A DNA stretch of 64,000 nt. Origin: Pectobacterium carotovorum. GTDB taxonomy: Bacteria > Pseudomonadota > Gammaproteobacteria > Enterobacterales > Enterobacteriaceae. Made by a program: the position numbers and the translations under genes. Under the pieces are notes generated by a model. That model did not search any database. It saw only the letters and a list, made by a program, of their open reading frames with translations, and was not told the origin of the DNA. Location of the stretch: contig NZ_JAXAFK010000003.1 of NCBI RefSeq assembly GCF_033898505.1, positions 310,001 through 374,000 of the forward strand, given 5' to 3'. Below are positions 56,844-64,000 of the stretch, piece after piece; position 1 is the stretch's first letter, and each line of letters starts with the position of its first letter.

Positions 56844-56931
56844 ATGACCACAAATAGGACACAAAAGCCGTCACGTTAAGCGAAATTGTGAGCGTATTGC
56901 TGTCACACCGCAGTATCTGAACGAGCATATA

Positions 56932-56980
56932 GGGCTAGTTTGATTTTAAATCCGCCTGGTTTGCACCGCCGGAACGCCGA
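56932..56980 (+). repeat. right copy of the 49-bp direct repeat
   Basis: Same sequence as 54640-54688 with G-to-A at position 6 and T-to-C at the stop codon (CGA in place of TGA), so this copy no longer ends an open frame. It is not preceded by any sgrR coding sequence. The TPP riboswitch begins 40 bp downstream. Confidence 0.95.
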
Positions 56981-57019
56981 GAGCCTTTCGCTGCGCGGCT
57001 TAACCCTTTACAATGTGCC

Positions 57020-57104
57020 GTTCTCAACGGGGTGCGGAAGATTTTTTCGCTGAGAAGATACCCGTCGAACCTGATCCGGTTAATACCGGCGAAGGGATTT
57101 GAGA
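57020..57104 (+). promoter_or_regulatory. TPP riboswitch (THI element) controlling thiBPQ
   Basis: Canonical thi-box: TCTCAACGGGGTGC at 57022-57035, GCTGAGA at 57049-57055, ACCC, then GAACCTGATCCGGTTAATAC and GCGAAGGGATTTGAGA. P1 is TCTCAA (57022-57027) with TTGAGA (57099-57104). The thiB Shine-Dalgarno (AGGAG) begins about 50 bp downstream, so regulation may act at translation or by termination; no strong terminator is apparent. Confidence 0.95.
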
Positions 57105-57162
57105 GTGCTGCTCATTGCTGCCTCAAAGTCCTTTGCCACCCTATGATTCTCAGGAGTGCAAA

Positions 57163-58179
57163 GTGTTAAATCAATTACTACCGCGTTCAGCCACCGTGCT
57201 GAAAACCAGCCTGTCTTGCCTGCTACTGCTCTCAGCTTCGGCTTTCGCCAAACCTGCGTTGACCGTTTATACCTATGACTCATTCGCTTCCGAGTGGGGT
57301 CCGGGCCCTGTCATCAAGACCGCGTTTGAAAAAGAGTGCGAGTGCGAGCTGAACTTCGTCGCGCTGGAAGATGGTGCCTCGCTGCTGAACCGTCTGCGTA
57401 TGGAAGGCAAGAACAGCAAAGCGGATATCATTCTGGGGCTGGACAACAACCTGTTGCAGGCGGCGGAACAAACCGGCCTGTTTGCACCGCACAATCAGGA
57501 CACTCGTGCCGTCACAGTGCCGGGCGGCTGGAGCAATAAGACGTTCGTTCCTTATGACTACGGCTATTTCGCTTTTGTGTATAACAAAAACACGCTGAAG
57601 AACCCGCCGAAAAGCCTGCATGAGCTGGTGGACAGCAACGAACCGTGGAAAGTGATCTATCAGGATCCGCGCACCAGCACCCCGGGACTGGGTCTGCTGC
57701 TGTGGATGCAGAAAGTGTACGGCGATGATGCGCCGCAAGCCTGGCAGAAGCTGGCGAAGAAAACCGTTACCGTCACCAAAGGCTGGAGCGAAGCCTACGG
57801 TCTGTTCCTGAAAGGGGAAGCGGATCTGGTGCTGAGCTACACCACGTCGCCGGCCTACCACATCATTGAAGAGAAGAAAGACAACTACGCGGCAGCGACC
57901 TTCAGCGAAGGGCACTACCTGCAAATTGAAGTCGCCGGGCAGTTAGCTTCCAGCAAAAATCCCGAGCTGGCAAAACGTTTTATGCAGTTCATCCTGAGCC
58001 CAACCTTCCAGCAGGCGATCCCTACCACGAACTGGATGTACCCGGCGGTTAAAACTGACCTGCCTGCGGGCTTCGCAACGCTCGCGGTGCCGGAAAAAGC
58101 CATGCAGTTCAGCGCGCAGGAAGTCGCTGACCAAAGGACGCAGTGGATTCAGGCATGGCAACGCGCCGTCAGCCACTGA
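57163..58179 (+). CDS. thiB: ThiB (TbpA), periplasmic thiamine-binding protein
   Basis: Binding protein of the thiamine/TPP ABC importer. Starting at GTG 57163, with AGGAG 7 bases before, the 338-residue product has a signal peptide (hydrophobic core TSLSCLLLLSASAFA, cleavage before KPALTVYTYDSFASEWGPGP). Strongly conserved core: LLNRLRMEGKNSKADIILGLDNN, YGYFAFVYNKN, VIYQDPRTSTPGLGLLLWMQKVYG and TKGWSEAYGLFLKGEADLVLSYTTSPAYH. The far-upstream ATG/TTG frame start (57115) lies at the riboswitch edge and is rejected. Confidence 0.95.
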   Translation: MLNQLLPRSATVLKTSLSCLLLLSASAFAKPALTVYTYDSFASEWGPGPVIKTAFEKECECELNFVALEDGASLLNRLRMEGKNSKADIILGLDNNLLQAAEQTGLFAPHNQDTRAVTVPGGWSNKTFVPYDYGYFAFVYNKNTLKNPPKSLHELVDSNEPWKVIYQDPRTSTPGLGLLLWMQKVYGDDAPQAWQKLAKKTVTVTKGWSEAYGLFLKGEADLVLSYTTSPAYHIIEEKKDNYAAATFSEGHYLQIEVAGQLASSKNPELAKRFMQFILSPTFQQAIPTTNWMYPAVKTDLPAGFATLAVPEKAMQFSAQEVADQRTQWIQAWQRAVSH

Positions 58180-59762
58180 TCGGCGGACGTCTGTGGCCGG
58201 GGCTACTGGCCACAACGCTGTTAATCTCCGTTGCCGCACTGGCTTTCGGTGCCTTGTGGCTACAGGCCCCCGAAAGCCAGTGGCGCACGCTATGGCATGA
58301 CAGCTACCTCTGGCATGTCATTCGGTTTACCTTCTGGCAGGCCTTTCTCTCTGCGCTGTTTTCTACCATTCCGGCCATTTTTCTCGCCAGAGCGCTGTAT
58401 CGACGACGCTTTCCCGGCTACCGCTGGCTGCTGCGCCTCTGCGCGATGACGCTGGTGCTGCCTGTACTGGTAGCCGTTTTTGGCCTGCTCAGCGTTTACG
58501 GTCGCCAGGGCTGGCTAGCCTCCGCGCTGGGCTGGTTTGGCCTGAAATACACGTTTTCACCCTATGGATTGCAGGGCATCCTGCTGGCGCATGTCTTCTT
58601 CAATCTGCCGCTGGCAACCCGATTGCTGTTGCAGTCGCTGGAGGGGATTGCTACCGAGCAACGCCAACTGGCTGCAAATCTGGGCATGAACAGCTGGCAA
58701 CATTTCCGCCTGCTGGAATGGCCCGCCCTGCGCCGACAAATTTTACCCACTGGCGCGCTGATTTTTATGCTCTGCTTTGCCAGCTTCGCCACAGTGCTTT
58801 CGCTGGGCGGCGGCCCGCAGGCGACGACGATTGAGTTGGCTATCTATCAGGCATTAAGCTTTGATTACGATCCGGCGCGCGCAGCGCTGCTGGCGTTAAT
58901 TCAGATGGTTTGCTGCCTTGGTTTGGTGCTGCTGAGCCAGCGGCTGGGGCGCATTCTGCCCGTCGGCAGCACACAGCAACTGGCCTGGCGCAACCCGCAG
59001 GATAGCGTATTAAGCCGCCTCACCGATGGTCTGTTGATTAGCGCGCTGTTGCTACTGGTCGTCCCTCCTTTACTGGCCGTGGTGGTGGATGGCGTGAACC
59101 GCTCTCTGGTTACCGTGCTACAACAGCCTGTGCTCTGGCAAACGCTGTTTACCTCGCTGCGCATTGCCTTAGGTGCTGGGCTTCTGTGTCTGGTGCTGAC
59201 CATGATGCTGCTCTGGAGCAGCCGCGAGCTCAAGCTACGTCAGAAGCCGCTCTATGGGCAGTTGATGAACCTGAGCGGTATGCTCATCCTTGCCATGCCC
59301 GGCATTGTGCTGGCAACCGGCTTTTTCCTGCTGCTGAATAACAGCATCGGGCTACCGCAATCCCCCTATGCGCTGGTGGTGTTCACCAATGCACTGATGG
59401 CGATTCCATACGCGATCAAAGTGCTGGAAAACCCAATGCTGGACGTTGCCGAGCGTTACAACCGACTCTGCACCTCGCTGGACATTCGCGGCTGGCAGCG
59501 GCTGAGGCTGATCGAGCTTGCCGCGCTGAAGCAGCCGTTAGCGCAGGCGCTGGCCTTTGCCTGCGTGCTGTCGATCGGTGATTTTGGCGTTATCGCGCTG
59601 TTCGGCAATGAGCAGTTCCGCACGCTGCCGTTCTACCTGTACCAGCAAATTGGTTCCTATCGCAGCGCCGACGGTGCGGTCACAGCACTGCTGTTGATGC
59701 TGCTGTGTTTTATGTTATTTACCCTGATTGAGAAACTGGCAGGCCGTCATGATCGCGCTTGA
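58155..59762 (+). CDS. thiP: ThiP, thiamine ABC transporter permease
   Basis: A 535-residue permease made of two fused BPD_transp_1 domains, each with the EAA loop ([79 protein letters not shown]). Twelve membrane segments are predicted. ATG 58155 ([11 protein letters not shown]) matches the E. coli start and overlaps the thiB 3' end by 25 bp. Confidence 0.97.
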   Translation: MATRRQPLIGGRLWPGLLATTLLISVAALAFGALWLQAPESQWRTLWHDSYLWHVIRFTFWQAFLSALFSTIPAIFLARALYRRRFPGYRWLLRLCAMTLVLPVLVAVFGLLSVYGRQGWLASALGWFGLKYTFSPYGLQGILLAHVFFNLPLATRLLLQSLEGIATEQRQLAANLGMNSWQHFRLLEWPALRRQILPTGALIFMLCFASFATVLSLGGGPQATTIELAIYQALSFDYDPARAALLALIQMVCCLGLVLLSQRLGRILPVGSTQQLAWRNPQDSVLSRLTDGLLISALLLLVVPPLLAVVVDGVNRSLVTVLQQPVLWQTLFTSLRIALGAGLLCLVLTMMLLWSSRELKLRQKPLYGQLMNLSGMLILAMPGIVLATGFFLLLNNSIGLPQSPYALVVFTNALMAIPYAIKVLENPMLDVAERYNRLCTSLDIRGWQRLRLIELAALKQPLAQALAFACVLSIGDFGVIALFGNEQFRTLPFYLYQQIGSYRSADGAVTALLLMLLCFMLFTLIEKLAGRHDRA

Positions 59763-60459
59763 GAAATTGACCTACTTTTATCAGCACTTGCCCATGCGTT
59801 TTGATTTTCACGTCAAACCGGGCGAACGCATCGCCATCCTCGGCCCCAGCGGCGCAGGGAAAAGTACGCTGCTGAATCTGATTGCCGGTTTCCTGATGGC
59901 TGACAGCGGCGAATTACGGCTTAACGGTGAGCCTCACCGCGAGACGCCTCCCGCCAAGCGGCCGGTCTCGATTCTGTTTCAGGAAAATAACCTGTTTCCT
60001 CACCTGACCATTGGGCAGAACATCGCACTGGGGCTCCATCCCGGCCTGCGTCTCAGTGCTACACAGCGTGAAACGCTACGGCAGATCGCCGATCAGGTCG
60101 GTCTGGCGGATCTTCTGGATCGTCTGCCGTCGCAGGTTTCCGGCGGGCAGCGCCAGCGCGCAGCATTGGCACGCTGTCTGGTACGTCACCAGCCCATACT
60201 GCTGCTGGATGAACCCTTCTCAGCCCTTGATCCGGCGCTGCGTCAGGAAATGCTCGATCTGGTTGAAAGCGTGTGTCAGGAGCGTGAGTTCACGCTGCTG
60301 ATGGTGTCCCACAATCTGGATGATGCCATGCGGATCGCAAAACGTACGGTGCTGATCGTGGACGGACAGATTTATTATGACGGGCCGACTCAGGCGCTAC
60401 AGGATGGCAGCGCAGAGGCAGCCGCCATCCTGGGAATTTCACGCCCGTCCTCGGATTGA
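59749..60459 (+). CDS. thiQ: ThiQ, thiamine ABC transporter ATPase
   Basis: A 236-residue ABC ATPase. Walker [10 protein letters not shown] at 32-40, Q-loop [12 protein letters not shown], signature [15 protein letters not shown], Walker [14 protein letters not shown] and H-loop [12 protein letters not shown] 59749 ([15 protein letters not shown]) is 14 bp inside the end of thiP; an in-frame start at 59728 would add seven residues. Ends 4 bp from the convergent GH43 gene. Confidence 0.97.
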   Translation: MIALEKLTYFYQHLPMRFDFHVKPGERIAILGPSGAGKSTLLNLIAGFLMADSGELRLNGEPHRETPPAKRPVSILFQENNLFPHLTIGQNIALGLHPGLRLSATQRETLRQIADQVGLADLLDRLPSQVSGGQRQRAALARCLVRHQPILLLDEPFSALDPALRQEMLDLVESVCQEREFTLLMVSHNLDDAMRIAKRTVLIVDGQIYYDGPTQALQDGSAEAAAILGISRPSSD

Positions 60460-60463
60460 AGCG

Positions 60464-62086
60464 TTAAGGCAAAGCCTGATAGCGCAGGTTGCTGAACGTC
60501 ACGTCTCCCTCGCCCGACGCATACAAGGCAGGCCGCAAACTGAGGAAGTCATACGCAACGTTGTGATGGTAACCGGAGACTTCCATCTGCACCGGGTATT
60601 TCTTCCACGGTTCTTGATCCGACGTTCGGGTGTAAAACGTCACGATATGACGATCGTTTTTCATCCGAATCTGCACCTCATTGCCAGTGATGTGCGGCAG
60701 TTTCTTCTCCGCTCTTTCCAGCCCATAGCGGTGCATGACTGTGCCATCCTGATTAAACGACAGCCCGACGTACAGCTTCGCGTTATAGAACAGCAGCAAA
60801 CCAGCCTGTGCGCCGGGGGCGAAATTCGCCGTGACCTCAATTTGGTAAGCCTGATCGCCGGGGATCATCGTCAGCGGCGCGCTGTCCTTCGGCGACGTTC
60901 CTTTGGCCTTCAGGTGCAGCTTGCCGTCGCTGAGCGTAACCCGTTTTAGCTCTTCCGCATTGGCGCGGTAAAAATGCCAGCGAGCCGGAAATTTCTCGTC
61001 GGTAAAGCTATCAGACCAGCCGATACCGTGCGGCACCGCTTCGCCCCCTGCCGGTTTGCGAATCGGTTTACCGGTATCAAATCCAGCAGATGTGAACCAA
61101 CCATCATTACCCCAGACAATCGGCTCCAGCATCGCCTGCCGCCCCAACGTCATAAAGCCGTTTTCATAACCGTGATACACCATATACCAGTTTTTATCCG
61201 GCCCTTCGATCAGCGTCGCATGGCCGCGTGACCACCACTTTTCTGAACGATCCTGCGTACGGATAATCGGGTTATGCGGGGAGTTTTCCCACGGCCCATT
61301 GATTGATTTGGAGCGCGCGGCAATCACCATGTGCCCGGTCGGCGGCCCGGCCGTTCCGCCTTCCGCCAGCACCATGTAGAAGTAATCGCCGTGGCGCAGC
61401 ATCTTCGGCCCTTCCTGCGAGAAGCTTTCCACATCCCATTCTTCCGGATACTGCCATCCCTGATAGACCACCTCCATGTCACCGACCGTCGACAGCCCAT
61501 CGTCCGTTAATTGCACGCGATTGCCACCAGACATAAAGATGTAACGTTTGCCATCCTCTCCCACAACGTGGCCGGGATCGCTGGCCGGATTTTTCAATCC
61601 GGTATCCTTCGGCGGCGTCCACGGGCCGTGGATATCATCGGCGGTAATCACATACAGCGTTTTCTTTTTCGTTCCTTTGGCGTCGATAATCCGGTTTGTG
61701 GTGAAGTAGATATAATATTTGCCGTCGTGTTTCACCAAATCCGGCGCCCAGATCGCGTCAACGGGTGTCGTGATCGCCGGACCAAGCGGCTGCCAGTTCA
61801 CTAAATCGCGCGAGTGCCAAATCAGCAGTCCGGGGATATCGTCAAATGACGAGAACGTCATGTAGTAGTCATCACCATCCTTGATAATCGTAGGATCAGG
61901 ATGATCGCCCGCAATAATCGGGTTGAGATAACAGCCATTGCCCAAATCCGCCTGGCGCTGCTGTTCAATACCCCGTTTCCATTCGTTGGCAGGGCCAGCC
62001 TGACAGGCCATCGTCGTGCCGATACCCATTGCCATCAGTAAGATACCGCTCAATACCCCTTTCCCTACCGCCCGGGACACACCCAT
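60464..62086 (-). CDS. secreted glycoside hydrolase family 43 enzyme
   Basis: A 540-residue exported enzyme. The signal peptide (core GVLSGILLMAMGIGTTMA) ends near residue 27-30. The GH43 propeller spans about 55-345, with Asp64 (HPDPTII, base), Asp170 (ASDPGHV, modulator) and Glu225 (SQEGPKML, acid). A C-terminal beta-sandwich of about 180 residues (WHFYRANAEELKRVTLSDGKLHLKAKGTS...) is like the beta-xylosidase C-terminal domain. The specificity may be arabinan or (arabino)xylan; the sequence does not decide. It is convergent with thiQ and separate from the GH43 at the left edge. Confidence 0.88.
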   Translation of the reverse strand: MGVSRAVGKGVLSGILLMAMGIGTTMACQAGPANEWKRGIEQQRQADLGNGCYLNPIIAGDHPDPTIIKDGDDYYMTFSSFDDIPGLLIWHSRDLVNWQPLGPAITTPVDAIWAPDLVKHDGKYYIYFTTNRIIDAKGTKKKTLYVITADDIHGPWTPPKDTGLKNPASDPGHVVGEDGKRYIFMSGGNRVQLTDDGLSTVGDMEVVYQGWQYPEEWDVESFSQEGPKMLRHGDYFYMVLAEGGTAGPPTGHMVIAARSKSINGPWENSPHNPIIRTQDRSEKWWSRGHATLIEGPDKNWYMVYHGYENGFMTLGRQAMLEPIVWGNDGWFTSAGFDTGKPIRKPAGGEAVPHGIGWSDSFTDEKFPARWHFYRANAEELKRVTLSDGKLHLKAKGTSPKDSAPLTMIPGDQAYQIEVTANFAPGAQAGLLLFYNAKLYVGLSFNQDGTVMHRYGLERAEKKLPHITGNEVQIRMKNDRHIVTFYTRTSDQEPWKKYPVQMEVSGYHHNVAYDFLSLRPALYASGEGDVTFSNLRYQALP

Positions 62087-62221
62087 TTATCACCACCCAC
62101 TATCCCAATGATTATTTTATAATTTATAACATTGAAACCCTGTTCCAATTGTGAAAACAGTCACGCTTCTCTGGTTCTGCGGCGAAAAATCAAGCGGTAA
62201 TCGTGCGGTAAAATACCAATA

Positions 62222-62557
<336 letters not shown>

Positions 62558-62732
62558 CTGTGACCAATTCGACATATTCAGTTTTTATACCTTGTAGGTA
62601 TTGTGTCTTTTTGTGCTGCTGTGCTTATATGAATTGGCGATAGGCTGATGACACATTCAAATACAACGCCCAGCCATCACTAACGCAAATAAACTCAACA
62701 TAAATAACTCAACATAAATAAATAGGATTCCC
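62558..62732 (+). promoter_or_regulatory. ilvB upstream region
   Basis: 175 bp between the repeat element and the ivbL leader. It contains an imperfect 14-15-bp tandem pair (AACTCAACATAAAT repeated within 62693-62722). A promoter must lie here, but no clear -35/-10 pair or CRP site could be fixed. Confidence 0.5.
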
Positions 62733-62843
62733 GTGACGCACTACTCTTCTTCCACTTCAGCACTACTAAGCACCGCGCATGTTGACGCGGTCGTCGTCGT
62801 GCGCGTGGCAGTCGTGGTCGTGGTCGTCGGCAGCGCGCCGTAA
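62733..62843 (+). CDS. ivbL: ilvB operon leader peptide (IvbL), GTG start
   Basis: A 36-residue leader starting at GTG 62733, with AGGA 6 bases before: MTHYSSSTSALLSTAHVDAV then VVVRVAVVVVVVGSAP. It holds twelve valine codons, ten of them packed after residue 19, plus a Leu-Leu pair. The C-terminus VVVVVVGSAP parallels the E. coli IvbL end VVVVVGNAP. Followed by an attenuator hairpin, so ilvB expression should respond to valine and leucine tRNA charging. Confidence 0.93.
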   Translation: MTHYSSSTSALLSTAHVDAVVVVRVAVVVVVVGSAP

Positions 62844-62866
62844 CGGGTTCCGAATCGAAGATTCTC

Positions 62867-62905
62867 AAACCCCGCCGGCGCCAGCCGAGCGGGGTTTCTT
62901 GTTTT
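62867..62905 (+). terminator. ilvB attenuator terminator
   Basis: AAACCCCGC (62867-62875) pairs with GCGGGGTTT (62889-62897), followed by CTTGTTTTT. It is 23 bp past the ivbL stop and 56 bp before the ilvB ATG. Confidence 0.93.
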
Positions 62906-62953
62906 TACCCTCCCCGCTCCGACACCGCACCGGCCCTGATGAAGGATGTAAGC

Positions 62954-64000
62954 ATGCGTTATACAGGCGCTCAGTTAATTGTTCGGCTGCTCGAACAGCA
63001 GGGCATCACCACCGTAGCGGGCATTCCCGGCGGCGCGGCTCTGCCGTTATATGATGCACTGGGTCAAAGTAAGACTATCCGTCACGTTCTGGCTCGTCAC
63101 GAGCAAGGTGCCGGGTTTATGGCGCAAGGCATGGCGCGCGCCAGCGGTCGCGCCGCCGTTTGTATGGCTTCCAGCGGCCCGGGGGCGACCAACCTGCTCA
63201 CCGCCATTGCCGATGCCAAACTGGATTCGATCCCATTGGTGTGTATCACCGGCCAGGTGCCTTCTGGCATGATCGGCACCGATGCGTTTCAGGAAGTCGA
63301 TACCTACGGCATCTCTATTCCCGTCACCAAACATAACTATCTGGTTCGCGATATCAACGAACTGCCGCGCGTGATCCCGGAAGCGTTTCGCATCGCGCAG
63401 TCGGGTCGTCCCGGCCCGGTGTGGATCGATATTCCAAAAGACATCCAGAACGCGACCATTGAGCTGAGCGAACTGCCGGGCGTCTTTCCTCTCGATACGC
63501 CACCCGCCATCCCTCAACAGGAGATCGAGCGAGCAGCAGCCATGATTAACGCAGCTCAGCGTCCGGTTCTCTATCTGGGTGGTGGGATCATTAGCAGCGC
63601 CGCGCACGAACAGGCGGTTCAACTGGCGGAACGCTCCAGCCTGCCAACCACCATGACGCTGATGGCGCTGGGTGCCATGCCCGTCGATCATCCCCTGTCG
63701 CTCGGCATGCTGGGTATGCACGCCGCACGATCAACCAATCTGATCTTGCAGCAGGCAGATTTGTTAATTGTGCTGGGTGCGCGTTTTGACGATCGTGCGA
63801 TTGGTAAAGCAGAACAGTTTTGCCCGCAGGCCAGCATCATTCACATCGATATCGATCCCGCCGAGTTGGGCAAGATCCGTCAACCACATGTGGCGATCAA
63901 CGCGGATGTCGCGCAGGCGCTGGACCAGCTGCTGCCGCATATTACGCCGCAGCAGCGTGACGTCTGGCGTACCACCGTCCGTGGGCTGCAACAGGAATTC
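62954..64000 (+). CDS. ilvB: acetolactate synthase I large subunit (IlvB), 3' end cut by the window
   Basis: ThDP-dependent AHAS I catalytic subunit; 349 codons are visible and the frame is open at the edge. ATG 62954 has AAGGA 8 bases upstream. Conserved: GIPGGAALPLYDAL, HEQGAGFMAQGMARASG (catalytic Glu), MASSGPGATNL, CITGQVPSGMIGTDAFQEVDTYGIS, LPTTMTLMALGAMP, VLGARFDDRAIGK and IIHIDIDPAELGKI. It has a shorter N-terminus than E. coli IlvB. The Q-containing loop after GQV and the ilvB-type leader distinguish it from ilvI in this same window. Confidence 0.96.
   Translation, partial: MRYTGAQLIVRLLEQQGITTVAGIPGGAALPLYDALGQSKTIRHVLARHEQGAGFMAQGMARASGRAAVCMASSGPGATNLLTAIADAKLDSIPLVCITGQVPSGMIGTDAFQEVDTYGISIPVTKHNYLVRDINELPRVIPEAFRIAQSGRPGPVWIDIPKDIQNATIELSELPGVFPLDTPPAIPQQEIERAAAMINAAQRPVLYLGGGIISSAAHEQAVQLAERSSLPTTMTLMALGAMPVDHPLSLGMLGMHAARSTNLILQQADLLIVLGARFDDRAIGKAEQFCPQASIIHIDIDPAELGKIRQPHVAINADVAQALDQLLPHITPQQRDVWRTTVRGLQQEF

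Noticed and set aside
54686..57168. Longer ancestral SgrR reading through the right-hand repeat copy
   Set aside because: The frame after the repeat runs through the TPP riboswitch with no protein-like features; the TGA in the left copy gives the normal SgrR length.
61997..62086. Lipoprotein signal in the secreted GH43 enzyme
   Set aside because: The residues before Cys28 (TTMAC) do not fit the lipobox, which needs Leu or similar at -3; an ordinary signal peptide is more likely.

Overview
The window reads as chromosome of a plant-associated soft-rot enterobacterium, most probably Pectobacterium. This is inferred from near-E. coli protein sequences in E. coli gene order, combined with two GH43 plant-polysaccharide hydrolases, a GPH-family sugar symporter, and the soft-rot/Serratia-type repeats between genes. 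No rRNA, tRNA, CRISPR array, transposase or integrase was seen. Both edges cut genes: a sugar symporter on the left and ilvB on the right.

Layout. 1-2100: GPH symporter and cytoplasmic GH43 enzyme (arabinoside/xyloside use). 2125-4868: ampE-ampD (muropeptide recycling), then tsx with a near-ideal CRP site. 5009-9338: nadC and the type IV pilus block ppdD-hofB-hofC. 9424-16825: guaC, coaE-zapD-yacG, mutT, secA with its arrest-peptide regulator secM, and a DciA-like (DUF721) gene divergent from secM. 16838-34695, all on the minus strand: the dcw division and cell-wall cluster mraZ-rsmH-ftsL-ftsI-murE-murF-mraY-murD-ftsW-murG-murC-ddlB-ftsQ-ftsA-ftsZ-lpxC, headed by a MraZ-type operator. 35195-37124: a possible 29-residue protein, alaE and cra. 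37396-39608: ilvIH. 39970-41775: an acyl-CoA ligase where E. coli has leuO. 42004-46895: leuLABCD with a Leu-codon attenuator.

46896-52554 is accessory: a composite palindromic repeat, azlCD with an AraC regulator, a chemoreceptor, and a two-gene cassette resembling a toxin-antitoxin pair behind a perfect palindromic operator. In E. coli the corresponding place holds setA. 52648-54688 is the sugar-phosphate stress locus: SgrS RNA with the SgrT ORF, divergent from sgrR. The 3' end of sgrR is duplicated as a direct repeat of about 49 bp that brackets a 2.3-kb islet (NmrA-like reductase plus LysR regulator). The thiamine uptake operon thiBPQ follows under a TPP riboswitch, then a secreted GH43 enzyme, a 336-bp composite palindromic repeat, the Val-rich ivbL attenuator and the start of ilvB.

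Themes. Branched-chain amino acid metabolism is strongly represented (ilvIH, leuABCD, ilvB, azlCD), much of it under leader-peptide control. Points most worth a second look: the toxin-antitoxin-like cassette (51692-52554), the islet at the sgrR 3' end, four tandem copies of a segment next to the SgrS pairing region, a premature stop in the FtsQ tail that uncouples ftsQ from ftsA, a retained DciA-like gene at the secM-lpxC junction, and the modular hairpin repeats.
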